DNA of 9,760 bases. Source: Clostridia bacterium (lineage in GTDB: Bacteria; Bacillota; Clostridia; Oscillospirales; CAG-272). The first letter of the stretch is position 1. Every line of letters starts with the position of its first letter. The notes below the pieces were generated by a model. It was not told the DNA's origin. It was given only the letters and a program-made list of their open reading frames with translations, and did no database searches. Of the stretch, positions 1-6,764 are shown piece by piece. Location of the stretch: positions 1 to 9,760 of the forward strand of contig JAFQWT010000143.1 in the NCBI GenBank assembly GCA_017407375.1, in the 5' to 3' direction. Position numbers and translations under genes: made by a program.

Positions 1-3000
1 GAGATAGAGCTGGTGGTAGTAGGCGTGGGGGGCCTCAACGTTCGAGTTGTAGGCACCGCCCAGCATGCCGGAGACCATGGTCGCGGCACTGGTGGCACCG
101 TAGGACTGGAACCAGGGCTCGGCACCCGTCACGTAGTTCTCCACCACCGTGCCTTCACCCATATCGAGATAGCTGGCGTAAATGATGGGAACGCCACCCT
201 CGGTGACACCGCTGGCGTTGATCGGCGTATCCGAGAAGATCATGGCAGGACCGCAGCTTCTGCCCATGTAGGTGTTGGTCATGGAGAGACCGACCTGACC
301 CCAACCGAAGAAGGAGGAGTTGAAGTTGGTGTCAACGATCGTGTTGTTGAGCGTGAAGCTCGTCAGGAGCGCGGCGGGCGTACCGGGGCGCTTGACCTCC
401 GTCGAGTCCTCGATCACGGTGCTGTAGCCGTCGGCAAACAGGGCGGTCTGCGTATGCTCGATCTTCACGTTGTCAAGGACGGCGTTCGTCTGACGGATGA
501 TGATACCGTGCGTCGCACCCGAGGAGGCGACCACGACCTGGTCCTTGCCGACCACGGGGTAGGTCTTCTCCCAATAGGTCTTGGCGCTCGGATCGGTGAT
601 GGTTCTCGTGATCTCGTACTCGTTGCCCGTGATAAAGAGGTCGTTCATGTAAAGCGTACCGCCGGGCTGCGTGGCGCTGTCACCGACCGTGTGGATGGTC
701 CCATCGGAACGAACGTAAGCGTAGCAGTAGCCAAAGATACCGACCTGGATGTTCACGAGCTGGTAATAGGAATCGTTAAGACCCGTGTAGCCGTCGCCCC
801 AGGTGGACTTGTCGTCCTCGCCGGGCTGAAGCTCGGGGTTGATGGCGGGAATGCCGGAGGCATCGATCTTGTAGCAGTTACCGTTGATGGTGATCGAGTC
901 GGCACCCGCGCCCTGCAGGGGAGCGCGCAGGTACACGCCGTTCAGGTAATCGTCGTTGTGGACGAGCAGACCGTACTCGTTGACGGTGTAGTGCTGGGGC
1001 TGGAGGGCGGCCTTGATGTTGCGGAGGAGGTTGATGGTGTTGACGCTGAGGTCGGCATACGCCGCATACAGCTCGTCGTTCGTATAGACGTTCACACCGT
1101 TGTTGAGCTTGACCGTCACGGTGACGGAAACGTTGTCGTCCTTAAGGGCGTACTCGGGAACGTAGGTCAGCGTAAGCGTCTCGCCGATCAGCGAGGCGTT
1201 GAAGTCGATCTGGCCGTTCGGGAGCACCTCATAGTCGTTACCGGCAGCAAGAACGGTCTCGCCCTTCTTCACAAGGACCGTGTAGGGGATCTTATCCAGT
1301 GCCACGGTGCCGCCGACAATGTCGGGGGCAAAGCCCTTGATGCCGGCGTCAAGCACGGTGTCGATGCCGCCCTTGAAGTTGGCCTCCAGGCGCTCTGCGG
1401 TGTTGGTGCCAACGCCGGCCGAGCCAACGTAGTATTCCACGCGGCAGGTCAGCGTCACGCCGTTTTGCGTCATGGTGAAGGTGCCGGGGGCCACCGCGCG
1501 GAAGCCGATGACGGTCTCGCCGTCCTTCACGGGCGTGATGACCGAGGCGTAGCCGCCGCCAAAGCTGACGGCAGTGCCGCCAAAGGTGTACTCACGGCCG
1601 GTCAGGAAGACGTAGATCAGCTCGCCGCCGTTCTCCTCACGGAAGAACTCGCGGGAGTTGCCCTCGCTGTCGAACTGCTCACCCGTGACGTTCTGACCGA
1701 TCTCCCACTTGGCCACAAGCTTCAGGGCCTTCGCCTGAACGGCGCTGTAAGCGGGGAGCACGTAGAGGTCGCCGTCCTTTCCGAGGAGGGTGCCGTCGCC
1801 GTAGGTATAGCCGAGGAAGGTGTAGCCGTCACGCTCGGGCGTGGGGAGGGAGACCTTCGTGCTCTCGGCCGCGGTGCCGCTCGTCACGGCGCCGGTAGCA
1901 AAGGCACCGCCGTTGGCATCCAGCGTCCAGTTGAACTTCAGGATCGTCGTCCAGACCTGAATGACGGTGAGGTCGGCCTCGCCCGTATAGGTGCCGGTCG
2001 CCGTGAAGGCCATACCGTCCTGCGTGAAGCCGTTGAAGATCTCGTCGTCGGTGTTGCTCGGAACGGTCAGGGTGTACTTGCCGTCCTTATCCACGGTGAC
2101 CGTCTCCTTGAGGGCGCCGTCCTTATAGACCTTGATGGAGGCCACGCGGCGCCAGTTGGCGGTCACGGTGATGTCCTCGCTCCAGGTGAAGGTGCCGGAG
2201 GCGGCAAAGGCCTCGCCGCCCATCGTGTAGCCGAGGAAGTAGTAGCCCGCTCTTTCGGGAGCAGTGGGCAGGGTGTAGGTCGCGCCCGTCTTGTAGGAAG
2301 AGGGAGCGCCGTCAAGACCGTTCACGGTCAGGGTGTAGGTGGGAATGAGGTTCCATACCTGCATAACGGTGAGGTCGGCCTCGCCCGTGTAGGTGCCGGA
2401 GGCGGCAAAGGCCTCGCCGTCGCACACAAAGCCGCCGAAGGTATGGGTGGCGGTGTCGCTCTGCGCGGTCAGCGTATAAGCACCGTTCTGATCGACAGTC
2501 ACGGTCTCGACAAGGGTAGCCCCGTTAAAGACCTTGATGGAGGCCACACGGCGCCACCTGGCGTACACCGTCAGGTCGGTGGTGCCGTCGTACTCGCCGT
2601 CGTTGGCAAACGCCTCGGTGCAGGCCTCGTCGGTGAAGAAGCCGAGGAAGTAATAGCCGTCGAGCGTGGGCGTGGTCAGCGCGGTGTATTCACCGTCCAC
2701 GACCTCCACGGGGGCAAAGTCAAAGACAGCGCCCTTGGACACCACGTCGATAAACACGCGGTCAACGCCGTTCCAGTCGCGGGTGACGGTCACAGAGCCG
2801 CCGGTATAATCCGTGCCGGACACGTCAAAGGCATTGCCGTTCAGCACAAGGCCGAGGTAGGTGTAGGTCACGTCGGCCTCCACCACCACACGGTCGCCCT
2901 CGGCGGGAATGAGTGCGCTAAGATCGTAAGCGCCGTTCACGACCTCCACGGTACCGACGGTCGCACCGGTGCGCTCGTCACGGACCGTGATGTACACACG

Positions 3001-4395
3001 GGCCTGCCACTCGGCAGTCACGGTGGTGGCGGCCGTCCAGGTGAAGGTCACCTTACCGTCGGCACCGACCGTCAGGGGCGCACCGTTCACCTTGTAGCCA
3101 AGGAAGACGTAGCCGTCGCGCTCGGGGGCCACGGGAAGCGTGAACTCGTCGCCCGTTTTGTAGGAGGCGGGAGCCATAACGTCATCGCCGTAAAGGCCGT
3201 TCACGGTCAGGGTGTAGGTGGGGATCAGGTTCCAGACCTGCATAACGGTGAGGTCCTCCTCGTCCGTGTAGGTGCCGGAGGCGGCAAAGGCCTGGCCCTT
3301 GCAGGTGAAGCCGCCAAACGTATGAGTGGCGGTGTCGGTGCCGGGAGTCAGCGCGTAAGCGCCGTTCTGGGGAACCTTGATGGTCTCAACGAGCGTTGTG
3401 CCGTTGTAGACCGAGATGGTCGCCTGGCGCTTCCAGTTGGCGGTCACGGTGACGGCCTCGGTCCAGGTGAAGGTGCCGGCGCCGTTATCGAGCGTCAGGG
3501 CCTCGCCGTTCACGGTGTAGCCCATGAAGAAGTAACCGGCGCGCGTGGGGGCCGCGGGGAGGGTAAAGGTCTCGCCCGTCTTATAGGAGGCGGGGGCCAC
3601 GGCATCGTCGCCGTAGAGACCGTTCACAGTCAGAAGGTAGGTGGGAATGGGGGTCCACTTGCGGGTGGCGGTCATGCTGCTGTCGCTTGTGACCTTACCC
3701 GTGTAGGTGCCGTCCTGCTGACGCGTCAGCGTAACGCCGGGAATGACGTAGCCGCCAAAGTTGTAGTCGGCGTTCTCATCGGTCACGGCGGGCAGGGTGA
3801 AGTTGCCCTCGGCATCGGCGTAGATGACCGTGCCGACCTGCTCCTCGCTCAGCTCGTCATAGACGGTGATGGAGGCCAGCTTCTTCCACTGGGCCGAGAT
3901 CGAGATGGTGTTGGTCTTCGTGTAGGTGCCCGTCAGCGGGAAGGAGACGGGGGCGCCGTCCTGCACGTGCGTGTACCCCAAGAAAAGGTAGCCCGCGCGG
4001 GTGGGGGGCGTCAGGGTGTAGGTGCCGTTGTAGGTAACGTCCACCTGGCGGTAGCTCGTGCTGTTCGGATCGTCGATCACGATGATCTTGAAGGGGCGGG
4101 GCTCGTACTTCACGTAGAGCACAAGATCCTCGGTAGCGAGGGCATCGCCATTCAGAGGAGTGGTGAAGGCGGCATCGGTGTAGATGCCCTCCACCTCGTA
4201 GCCCGCCTTCTGGAAGGCCGTGTCATCGGGGTCGATGGTGATGGCTGCCTCTTTTTCAAAGGTCAGCGTCTTCAGGGTGGTGTCGCCGTCCTTCACCGTC
4301 ACGGTGAACTCGGATGCGCCGCAAGCCGACAGCGCGCCGATCACCGAGAGAAGGAGAAGGGTGACGAGCAAGGTACGTAACAAAGCTTTTTTCAT
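1..4395 (-). CDS. Large repeat-rich surface lipoprotein with Flg_new-like modules and probable beta-helix (C-terminus outside window)
   Basis: The frame is open from ATG at 4395 to the window edge, giving 1465 residues with no stop. Residues 1-25 form a lipoprotein signal: MKK, a Leu-rich core, then lipobox LSAC with Cys25, so the mature protein should be lipid-anchored outside the membrane. Residues 27-897 hold about twelve beta-rich modules, each ending in a Trp or aromatic strand (W170, W247, W321, W388, W463, W541, W614, W681, W748, W815, W897). Many carry the GY-x-FLGY and TVTAxW signatures of the Listeria/Bacteroides (InlB B-repeat, Flg_new) family. After a linker, a segment near 1103-1130 (YTNDELYAAYADLSVNTINL) looks like the cap of a right-handed parallel beta-helix, and the rest is rich in short strands and Asn/Gly turns. 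The start is supported by AGAGAGG 9 nt upstream (4405-4411). The ligand is unknown; adhesion or glycan binding would fit but is inferred. The gap to the upstream operon is 178 nt. Nearly no TTA, CTA or TCA codons are used, which leaves a long open frame on the other strand. Confidence 0.92.
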   Translation of the reverse strand, partial: MKKALLRTLLVTLLLLSVIGALSACGASEFTVTVKDGDTTLKTLTFEKEAAITIDPDDTAFQKAGYEVEGIYTDAAFTTPLNGDALATEDLVLYVKYEPRPFKIIVIDDPNSTSYRQVDVTYNGTYTLTPPTRAGYLFLGYTHVQDGAPVSFPLTGTYTKTNTISISAQWKKLASITVYDELSEEQVGTVIYADAEGNFTLPAVTDENADYNFGGYVIPGVTLTRQQDGTYTGKVTSDSSMTATRKWTPIPTYLLTVNGLYGDDAVAPASYKTGETFTLPAAPTRAGYFFMGYTVNGEALTLDNGAGTFTWTEAVTVTANWKRQATISVYNGTTLVETIKVPQNGAYALTPGTDTATHTFGGFTCKGQAFAASGTYTDEEDLTVMQVWNLIPTYTLTVNGLYGDDVMAPASYKTGDEFTLPVAPERDGYVFLGYKVNGAPLTVGADGKVTFTWTAATTVTAEWQARVYITVRDERTGATVGTVEVVNGAYDLSALIPAEGDRVVVEADVTYTYLGLVLNGNAFDVSGTDYTGGSVTVTRDWNGVDRVFIDVVSKGAVFDFAPVEVVDGEYTALTTPTLDGYYFLGFFTDEACTEAFANDGEYDGTTDLTVYARWRRVASIKVFNGATLVETVTVDQNGAYTLTAQSDTATHTFGGFVCDGEAFAASGTYTGEADLTVMQVWNLIPTYTLTVNGLDGAPSSYKTGATYTLPTAPERAGYYFLGYTMGGEAFAASGTFTWSEDITVTANWRRVASIKVYKDGALKETVTVDKDGKYTLTVPSNTDDEIFNGFTQDGMAFTATGTYTGEADLTVIQVWTTILKFNWTLDANGGAFATGAVTSGTAAESTKVSLPTPERDGYTFLGYTYGDGTLLGKDGDLYVLPAYSAVQAKALKLVAKWEIGQNVTGEQFDSEGNSREFFREENGGELIYVFLTGREYTFGGTAVSFGGGYASVITPVKDGETVIGFRAVAPGTFTMTQNGVTLTCRVEYYVGSAGVGTNTAERLEANFKGGIDTVLDAGIKGFAPDIVGGTVALDKIPYTVLVKKGETVLAAGNDYEVLPNGQIDFNASLIGETLTLTYVPEYALKDDNVSVTVTVKLNNGVNVYTNDELYAAYADLSVNTINLLRNIKAALQPQHYTVNEYGLLVHNDDYLNGVYLRAPLQGAGADSITINGNCYKIDASGIPAINPELQPGEDDKSTWGDGYTGLNDSYYQLVNIQVGIFGYCYAYVRSDGTIHTVGDSATQPGGTLYMNDLFITGNEYEITRTITDPSAKTYWEKTYPVVGKDQVVVASSGATHGIIIRQTNAVLDNVKIEHTQTALFADGYSTVIEDSTEVKRPGTPAALLTSFTLNNTIVDTNFNSSFFGWGQVGLSMTNTYMGRSCGPAMIFSDTPINASGVTEGGVPIIYASYLDMGEGTVVENYVTGAEPWFQSYGATSAATMVSGMLGGAYNSNVEAPHAYYHQLYL
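1705..4317 (-). repeat. Coding array of about twelve modules, two types alternating
   Basis: This covers residues 27-897 of the lipoprotein. From residue 101 onward two module types alternate, each of about 65-78 residues. Type A has a Tyr-Lys-Thr-Gly turn, then FTLP, AP-x-R-x-GY, a FLGY-like strand and TVTANW (for example 389-463 and 682-748). Type B begins ASIKVYNG or similar, then VETVTV, HTFGGF, GTYTGEADLTV and ends QVW (for example 322-388 and 615-681). The A plus B pair is the apparent unit of duplication, about 140-150 residues. At DNA level, 2318-2460 and 3197-3339 are very similar at an offset of 879 bp (293 codons), which points to recent duplication or gene conversion. Module borders are judged by eye. 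Confidence 0.85.
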
Positions 4396-4416
4396 GAGAT
4401 TATACCTCTCTTTCGT

Positions 4417-4431
4417 GGCGGCTGTGCCGCC
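4417..4431 (-). other. Stem-loop just upstream of the lipoprotein ribosome binding site
   Basis: On the minus strand, GGCGGC, loop ACA, GCCGCC form a perfect 6-bp GC stem ending 5 nt before the AGAGAGG ribosome binding site. It could affect translation initiation or mRNA stability. No U-tract follows, so it is not a standard terminator. Confidence 0.5.
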
Positions 4432-4471
4432 TTCATCTCCACGGGGGAGTTAAACCGTTCAAAATTGGGCT

Positions 4472-4486
4472 CGGCACAAAGTGCCG
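4472..4486 (-). other. Stem-loop in the intergenic gap
   Basis: CGGCAC, a 3-nt loop and GTGCCG pair perfectly. Neither strand has a T-tract immediately after it, so its role is unclear. It could be a mRNA 3'-end stabiliser for the upstream operon. Confidence 0.4.
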
Positions 4487-4526
4487 CAGAAAAACCGGCC
4501 TCCTTTCTTTTTTTTGATTTATCCGC

Positions 4527-4547
4527 ACGCTTTATTTCTCAAAGCGT
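4527..4547 (-). other. Stem-loop 27 nt after the last operon gene
   Basis: On the minus strand, ACGCTTT, loop GAGAAAT, AAAGCGT form a 7-bp stem. It lies just past the stop at 4574, where a terminator would be expected. The bases after it are GCGGATAAATC rather than U-rich, so it would be at best a weak or factor-dependent stop site. Confidence 0.4.
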
Positions 4548-4573
4548 AAACGAAACTTTGCAAAACGGCGCGG

Positions 4574-5035
4574 TCATCCGAAGATGTCGCCCGCATCGTG
4601 GCTGCCGCCCTCCTTTTCAATGTAGACGTGGGCGACCTTGGACGAGCCGTCGTTCGTGGTGACGGTGACGGTCACGCTCTTCAGCATGGGGTTTAAGAAG
4701 GTGACGGTAAAGCCACGGCCGTTCCTGTCCATACGGATCTCGATCTCGTCGGACGAACGGTTGGTGGTCACGGTCACGCTCTTGTCAGTAGCGTCCTCGT
4801 CGAGGACCTCCAGAGCGAAGTAATAGTCGAGGTCACCGGGGAGGGAAATGGCCACCGAGGGCATATCCTCACCCTCCGAGGGCAAAAGGCGATTTCCGGC
4901 CTCGTCCAGAAGGTAGAGCTCACTGACGGGGATCTCCTCGTGAAGCGAGGCGATCACAGGCCCGAAAATGCTGATGAGAAAAACGGAAAATACGCATTCG
5001 AGCGCAACGATAAGTACAACAAGCTTTTTGTTCAT
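4574..5035 (-). CDS. Small membrane-anchored protein with beta-rich outer domain, function unknown
   Basis: This is a 153-residue protein that I do not recognise. Residues 1-4 (MNKK) precede one hydrophobic segment at about 5-29, which should anchor it with the remainder outside. Cys14 sits in ALEC, where the acidic residue before Cys argues against a lipobox, so an uncleaved anchor is more likely. Residues 37-141 alternate hydrophobic and polar residues as in an Ig-like or other beta-sandwich fold. Two similar strands are seen, KSVTVTTN at 85-92 and KSVTVTVTTN at 119-128. The tail (142-153) is Gly/Asp-rich. The start is fixed by AAGGAGG at 5043-5049, 7 nt before ATG, which overlaps the permease stop codon. 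The gap to the permease is 12 nt, so it is almost surely translated from the same mRNA. An accessory role for the transporter is inferred from position only. Confidence 0.85.
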   Translation of the reverse strand: MNKKLVVLIVALECVFSVFLISIFGPVIASLHEEIPVSELYLLDEAGNRLLPSEGEDMPSVAISLPGDLDYYFALEVLDEDATDKSVTVTTNRSSDEIEIRMDRNGRGFTVTFLNPMLKSVTVTVTTNDGSSKVAHVYIEKEGGSHDAGDIFG

Positions 5036-5042
5036 GGTCTAT

Positions 5043-5049
5043 CCTCCTT
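5043..5049 (-). promoter_or_regulatory. Ribosome binding site of the small anchored protein, overlapping the permease stop
   Basis: AAGGAGG on the minus strand lies 7 nt before the ATG at 5035, and its first bases belong to the TAA stop of the permease (5050-5048). The overlap suggests translational coupling. Confidence 0.8.
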
Positions 5050-6763
5050 ACAGCTCGATCTCGTGGAAATAGACCTGCAGGTTGCGGTAGAAGAGGAAGG
5101 CGCGCGCCGCACAGAAGACAGCGGCGATCGCCACGATGCGGACCCAGCCGGTCACGTAATCGTCGTAAAGCAAAAGGAGCGACAGCACCCCGCCGAGCGT
5201 GGCGGCCAGAAAGCCAAAGAGGGCGGCCTTGCCAACGTTCGGGTTATCGACAACACCCGAGGAGCCCTTGGAGGCGTACTCAAGGAATTGGGGACGGCGC
5301 ACGTCCAGCTGGAAGCTCCAAAGCACCATACCGCCCGCCAGAAGGAGAAGCGTGACGGCAAGAAGCAAAAGGTTCACAATGCTGATGCCCGTGGTGAAAT
5401 AGAGCATGACCATCGTACCGAGAATGGCAATGAGGTTGGACGTCAGGGTCACGGTGATCTTGGCCCAGGCAATGGACATCGTGTTGCTGGGGGCGGTCTT
5501 CAGAACGCAGAATTCAAGACCCTCGAGCGACAGCGCACAGGCACAGTCGGTGTTGAAGGCCGCGAGCAGACTCGCGCTGATCATCAGGTTGAAGGCGAGG
5601 ACCATGTAGTCGCCGAGAGGGTTCGTGTTGATCGTATCGAGGACGTAGTTCATCACGTAGGAGACGATCGGCAGAACGAAAAAGGAGGTGATGGTGGCCG
5701 ACAGCTTCTGCACGTCACGCCCCGTAAGGATCAGCTCCTTATGCAGGAAGGTGCGGTAGAGCGAGAAGCGCGTCTGCTTCTCCGGCGCCGCGGAAAGACT
5801 TGACCCCTCGTGGCGGCGCTGGCGTACCTTTTTCTTGCGGGTGGAGCGCTCGGCCGACGAGGAAACGGCGCGGAAGTAGAAGGGGAGGAGGATCGAGATG
5901 CCCGCGATCACCGTCACGACCGTGGCGCCGAGCACGAGGATGGCGTCAAGGAAGGTGCCGTTGCCCGTCATCAGGTCGGCAAGCGACGCGTAATGGAGCG
6001 ACACGTCCGCGACCGTGTTGATGGCCAGCTTGATGTTCTCCATGTACTTGCCGTAGTTCTGGATAAGATCCAAGGGGTTCGGCAGGACCGAGAGAAGACG
6101 GTAGGCCGCGTAAAACAGGGCGGAGAAGGCCGCCACCAGCGCGATGACGTACAGGGCGGGGCGGGACTGGAGCCAGCGCTTGCCGTAGAGGAAGGCGATG
6201 GAAAGCATGCAGGCCACAAAGATCGGCAGAGCCGAGAGCAGGAATACGGCAAGGAGCGAAAAGAGGTAATAGAGGATCCCGCGGCTCGTGGCGAGGCCAA
6301 AGCCGATAAGGAAGGGAAGGAGGAAGAAGCAGCTCTTCTTCAGCTCCCTCAGGTAAAAGAGCAGGAGCTTACTGACCGCGATCTCGCGGAAGGTACAGGG
6401 GAAGGTCAGGAGCATCGAGTTTTCCTTGTCGGTAAACAGGACGTTCTGTATCGTTCCCGTATTGGCAAGAACGCTGAAGGTCTGCGTCAGGAGGAACATC
6501 GCCGCCAGAAGGTTGCGGCTGAGGGGAATGTAGAGGTAGGACTTGACCAGCGTGCAAAGCACCGTCAGAACGGCGGTGATGACGAGAATGGCCAAAATCT
6601 GCAAAAAGGCGAAGAAGGCGTTGCGGCGGCGCTCCTTTTTGGTGCGGCGGCGGAGCTTGTCGCCCATTTGCATGTGTAGGAGAGCGCGGATACGGCCGAC
6701 CGAGCGTCTCTGACGCTCGATAAGGCCCACCTGCTCCACGGAAGCGGTCGTAGGGGTACTCAT
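5048..6763 (-). CDS. ABC-2/exporter-type permease, about 12 membrane spans
   Basis: This is a 571-residue integral membrane protein, likely the transmembrane partner of the ATPase encoded just upstream. Spans are visible near 49-72, 84-101, 144-160, 163-191, 203-224, 274-297, 355-376, 386-404, 433-456, 461-485, 512-533 and 540-559. A long basic cytoplasmic loop (about 301-345) separates two halves. Each half holds a related stretch: TDKENSMLLTFPCT..EIAVSK at 111-132 and LEGLEFCVLKTAPS..SIAWAK at 413-435. This E..L...P....I..K pattern is typical of the putative ABC exporter permeases of Firmicutes. A full two-half permease could work as a single chain. I chose ATG 6763, not the longer open frame to 6913. 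The extra 50 residues are Pro/Arg-rich and lie wholly within the ATPase tail, whereas 6763 begins 1 nt after that gene's stop and has GGAGGG upstream. The substrate is unknown. Confidence 0.9.
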   Translation of the reverse strand: MSTPTTASVEQVGLIERQRRSVGRIRALLHMQMGDKLRRRTKKERRRNAFFAFLQILAILVITAVLTVLCTLVKSYLYIPLSRNLLAAMFLLTQTFSVLANTGTIQNVLFTDKENSMLLTFPCTFREIAVSKLLLFYLRELKKSCFFLLPFLIGFGLATSRGILYYLFSLLAVFLLSALPIFVACMLSIAFLYGKRWLQSRPALYVIALVAAFSALFYAAYRLLSVLPNPLDLIQNYGKYMENIKLAINTVADVSLHYASLADLMTGNGTFLDAILVLGATVVTVIAGISILLPFYFRAVSSSAERSTRKKKVRQRRHEGSSLSAAPEKQTRFSLYRTFLHKELILTGRDVQKLSATITSFFVLPIVSYVMNYVLDTINTNPLGDYMVLAFNLMISASLLAAFNTDCACALSLEGLEFCVLKTAPSNTMSIAWAKITVTLTSNLIAILGTMVMLYFTTGISIVNLLLLAVTLLLLAGGMVLWSFQLDVRRPQFLEYASKGSSGVVDNPNVGKAALFGFLAATLGGVLSLLLLYDDYVTGWVRIVAIAAVFCAARAFLFYRNLQVYFHEIEL

Positions 6764-6764
6764 A

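Larger units (their letters stand above)
4396..4573 (-). other. Intergenic gap between the operon and the lipoprotein gene
   Basis: This 178-nt gap holds three short stem-loops (4417-4431, 4472-4486, 4527-4547), an A8 tract on the minus strand (4508-4515) and the lipoprotein ribosome binding site. None of the stem-loops is followed by a U-tract in the minus-strand transcript, so no standard intrinsic terminator is visible. I found no convincing -35/-10 pair either. The lipoprotein could be read through from the operon or use a promoter too weak to recognise. Confidence 0.6.

Noticed and set aside
13..4380. 1455-codon open frame on the plus strand
   Set aside because: Its product is Val/Gly/His/Arg-rich with no domain sense, whereas the opposite strand gives a lipoprotein signal, lipobox, regular modules and a good ribosome site.
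4399..4404. TATAAT on the minus strand next to the lipoprotein ATG
   Set aside because: It lies between the ribosome binding site and the ATG, has no -35 partner, and would start transcription inside the gene.
4472..4547. Intrinsic terminator after the operon
   Set aside because: The stem-loops lack a following U-tract in the minus-strand transcript.
4940..6679. Plus-strand open frames of 287 and 289 codons
   Set aside because: They are antisense to the permease and small anchored protein and have no recognisable features.
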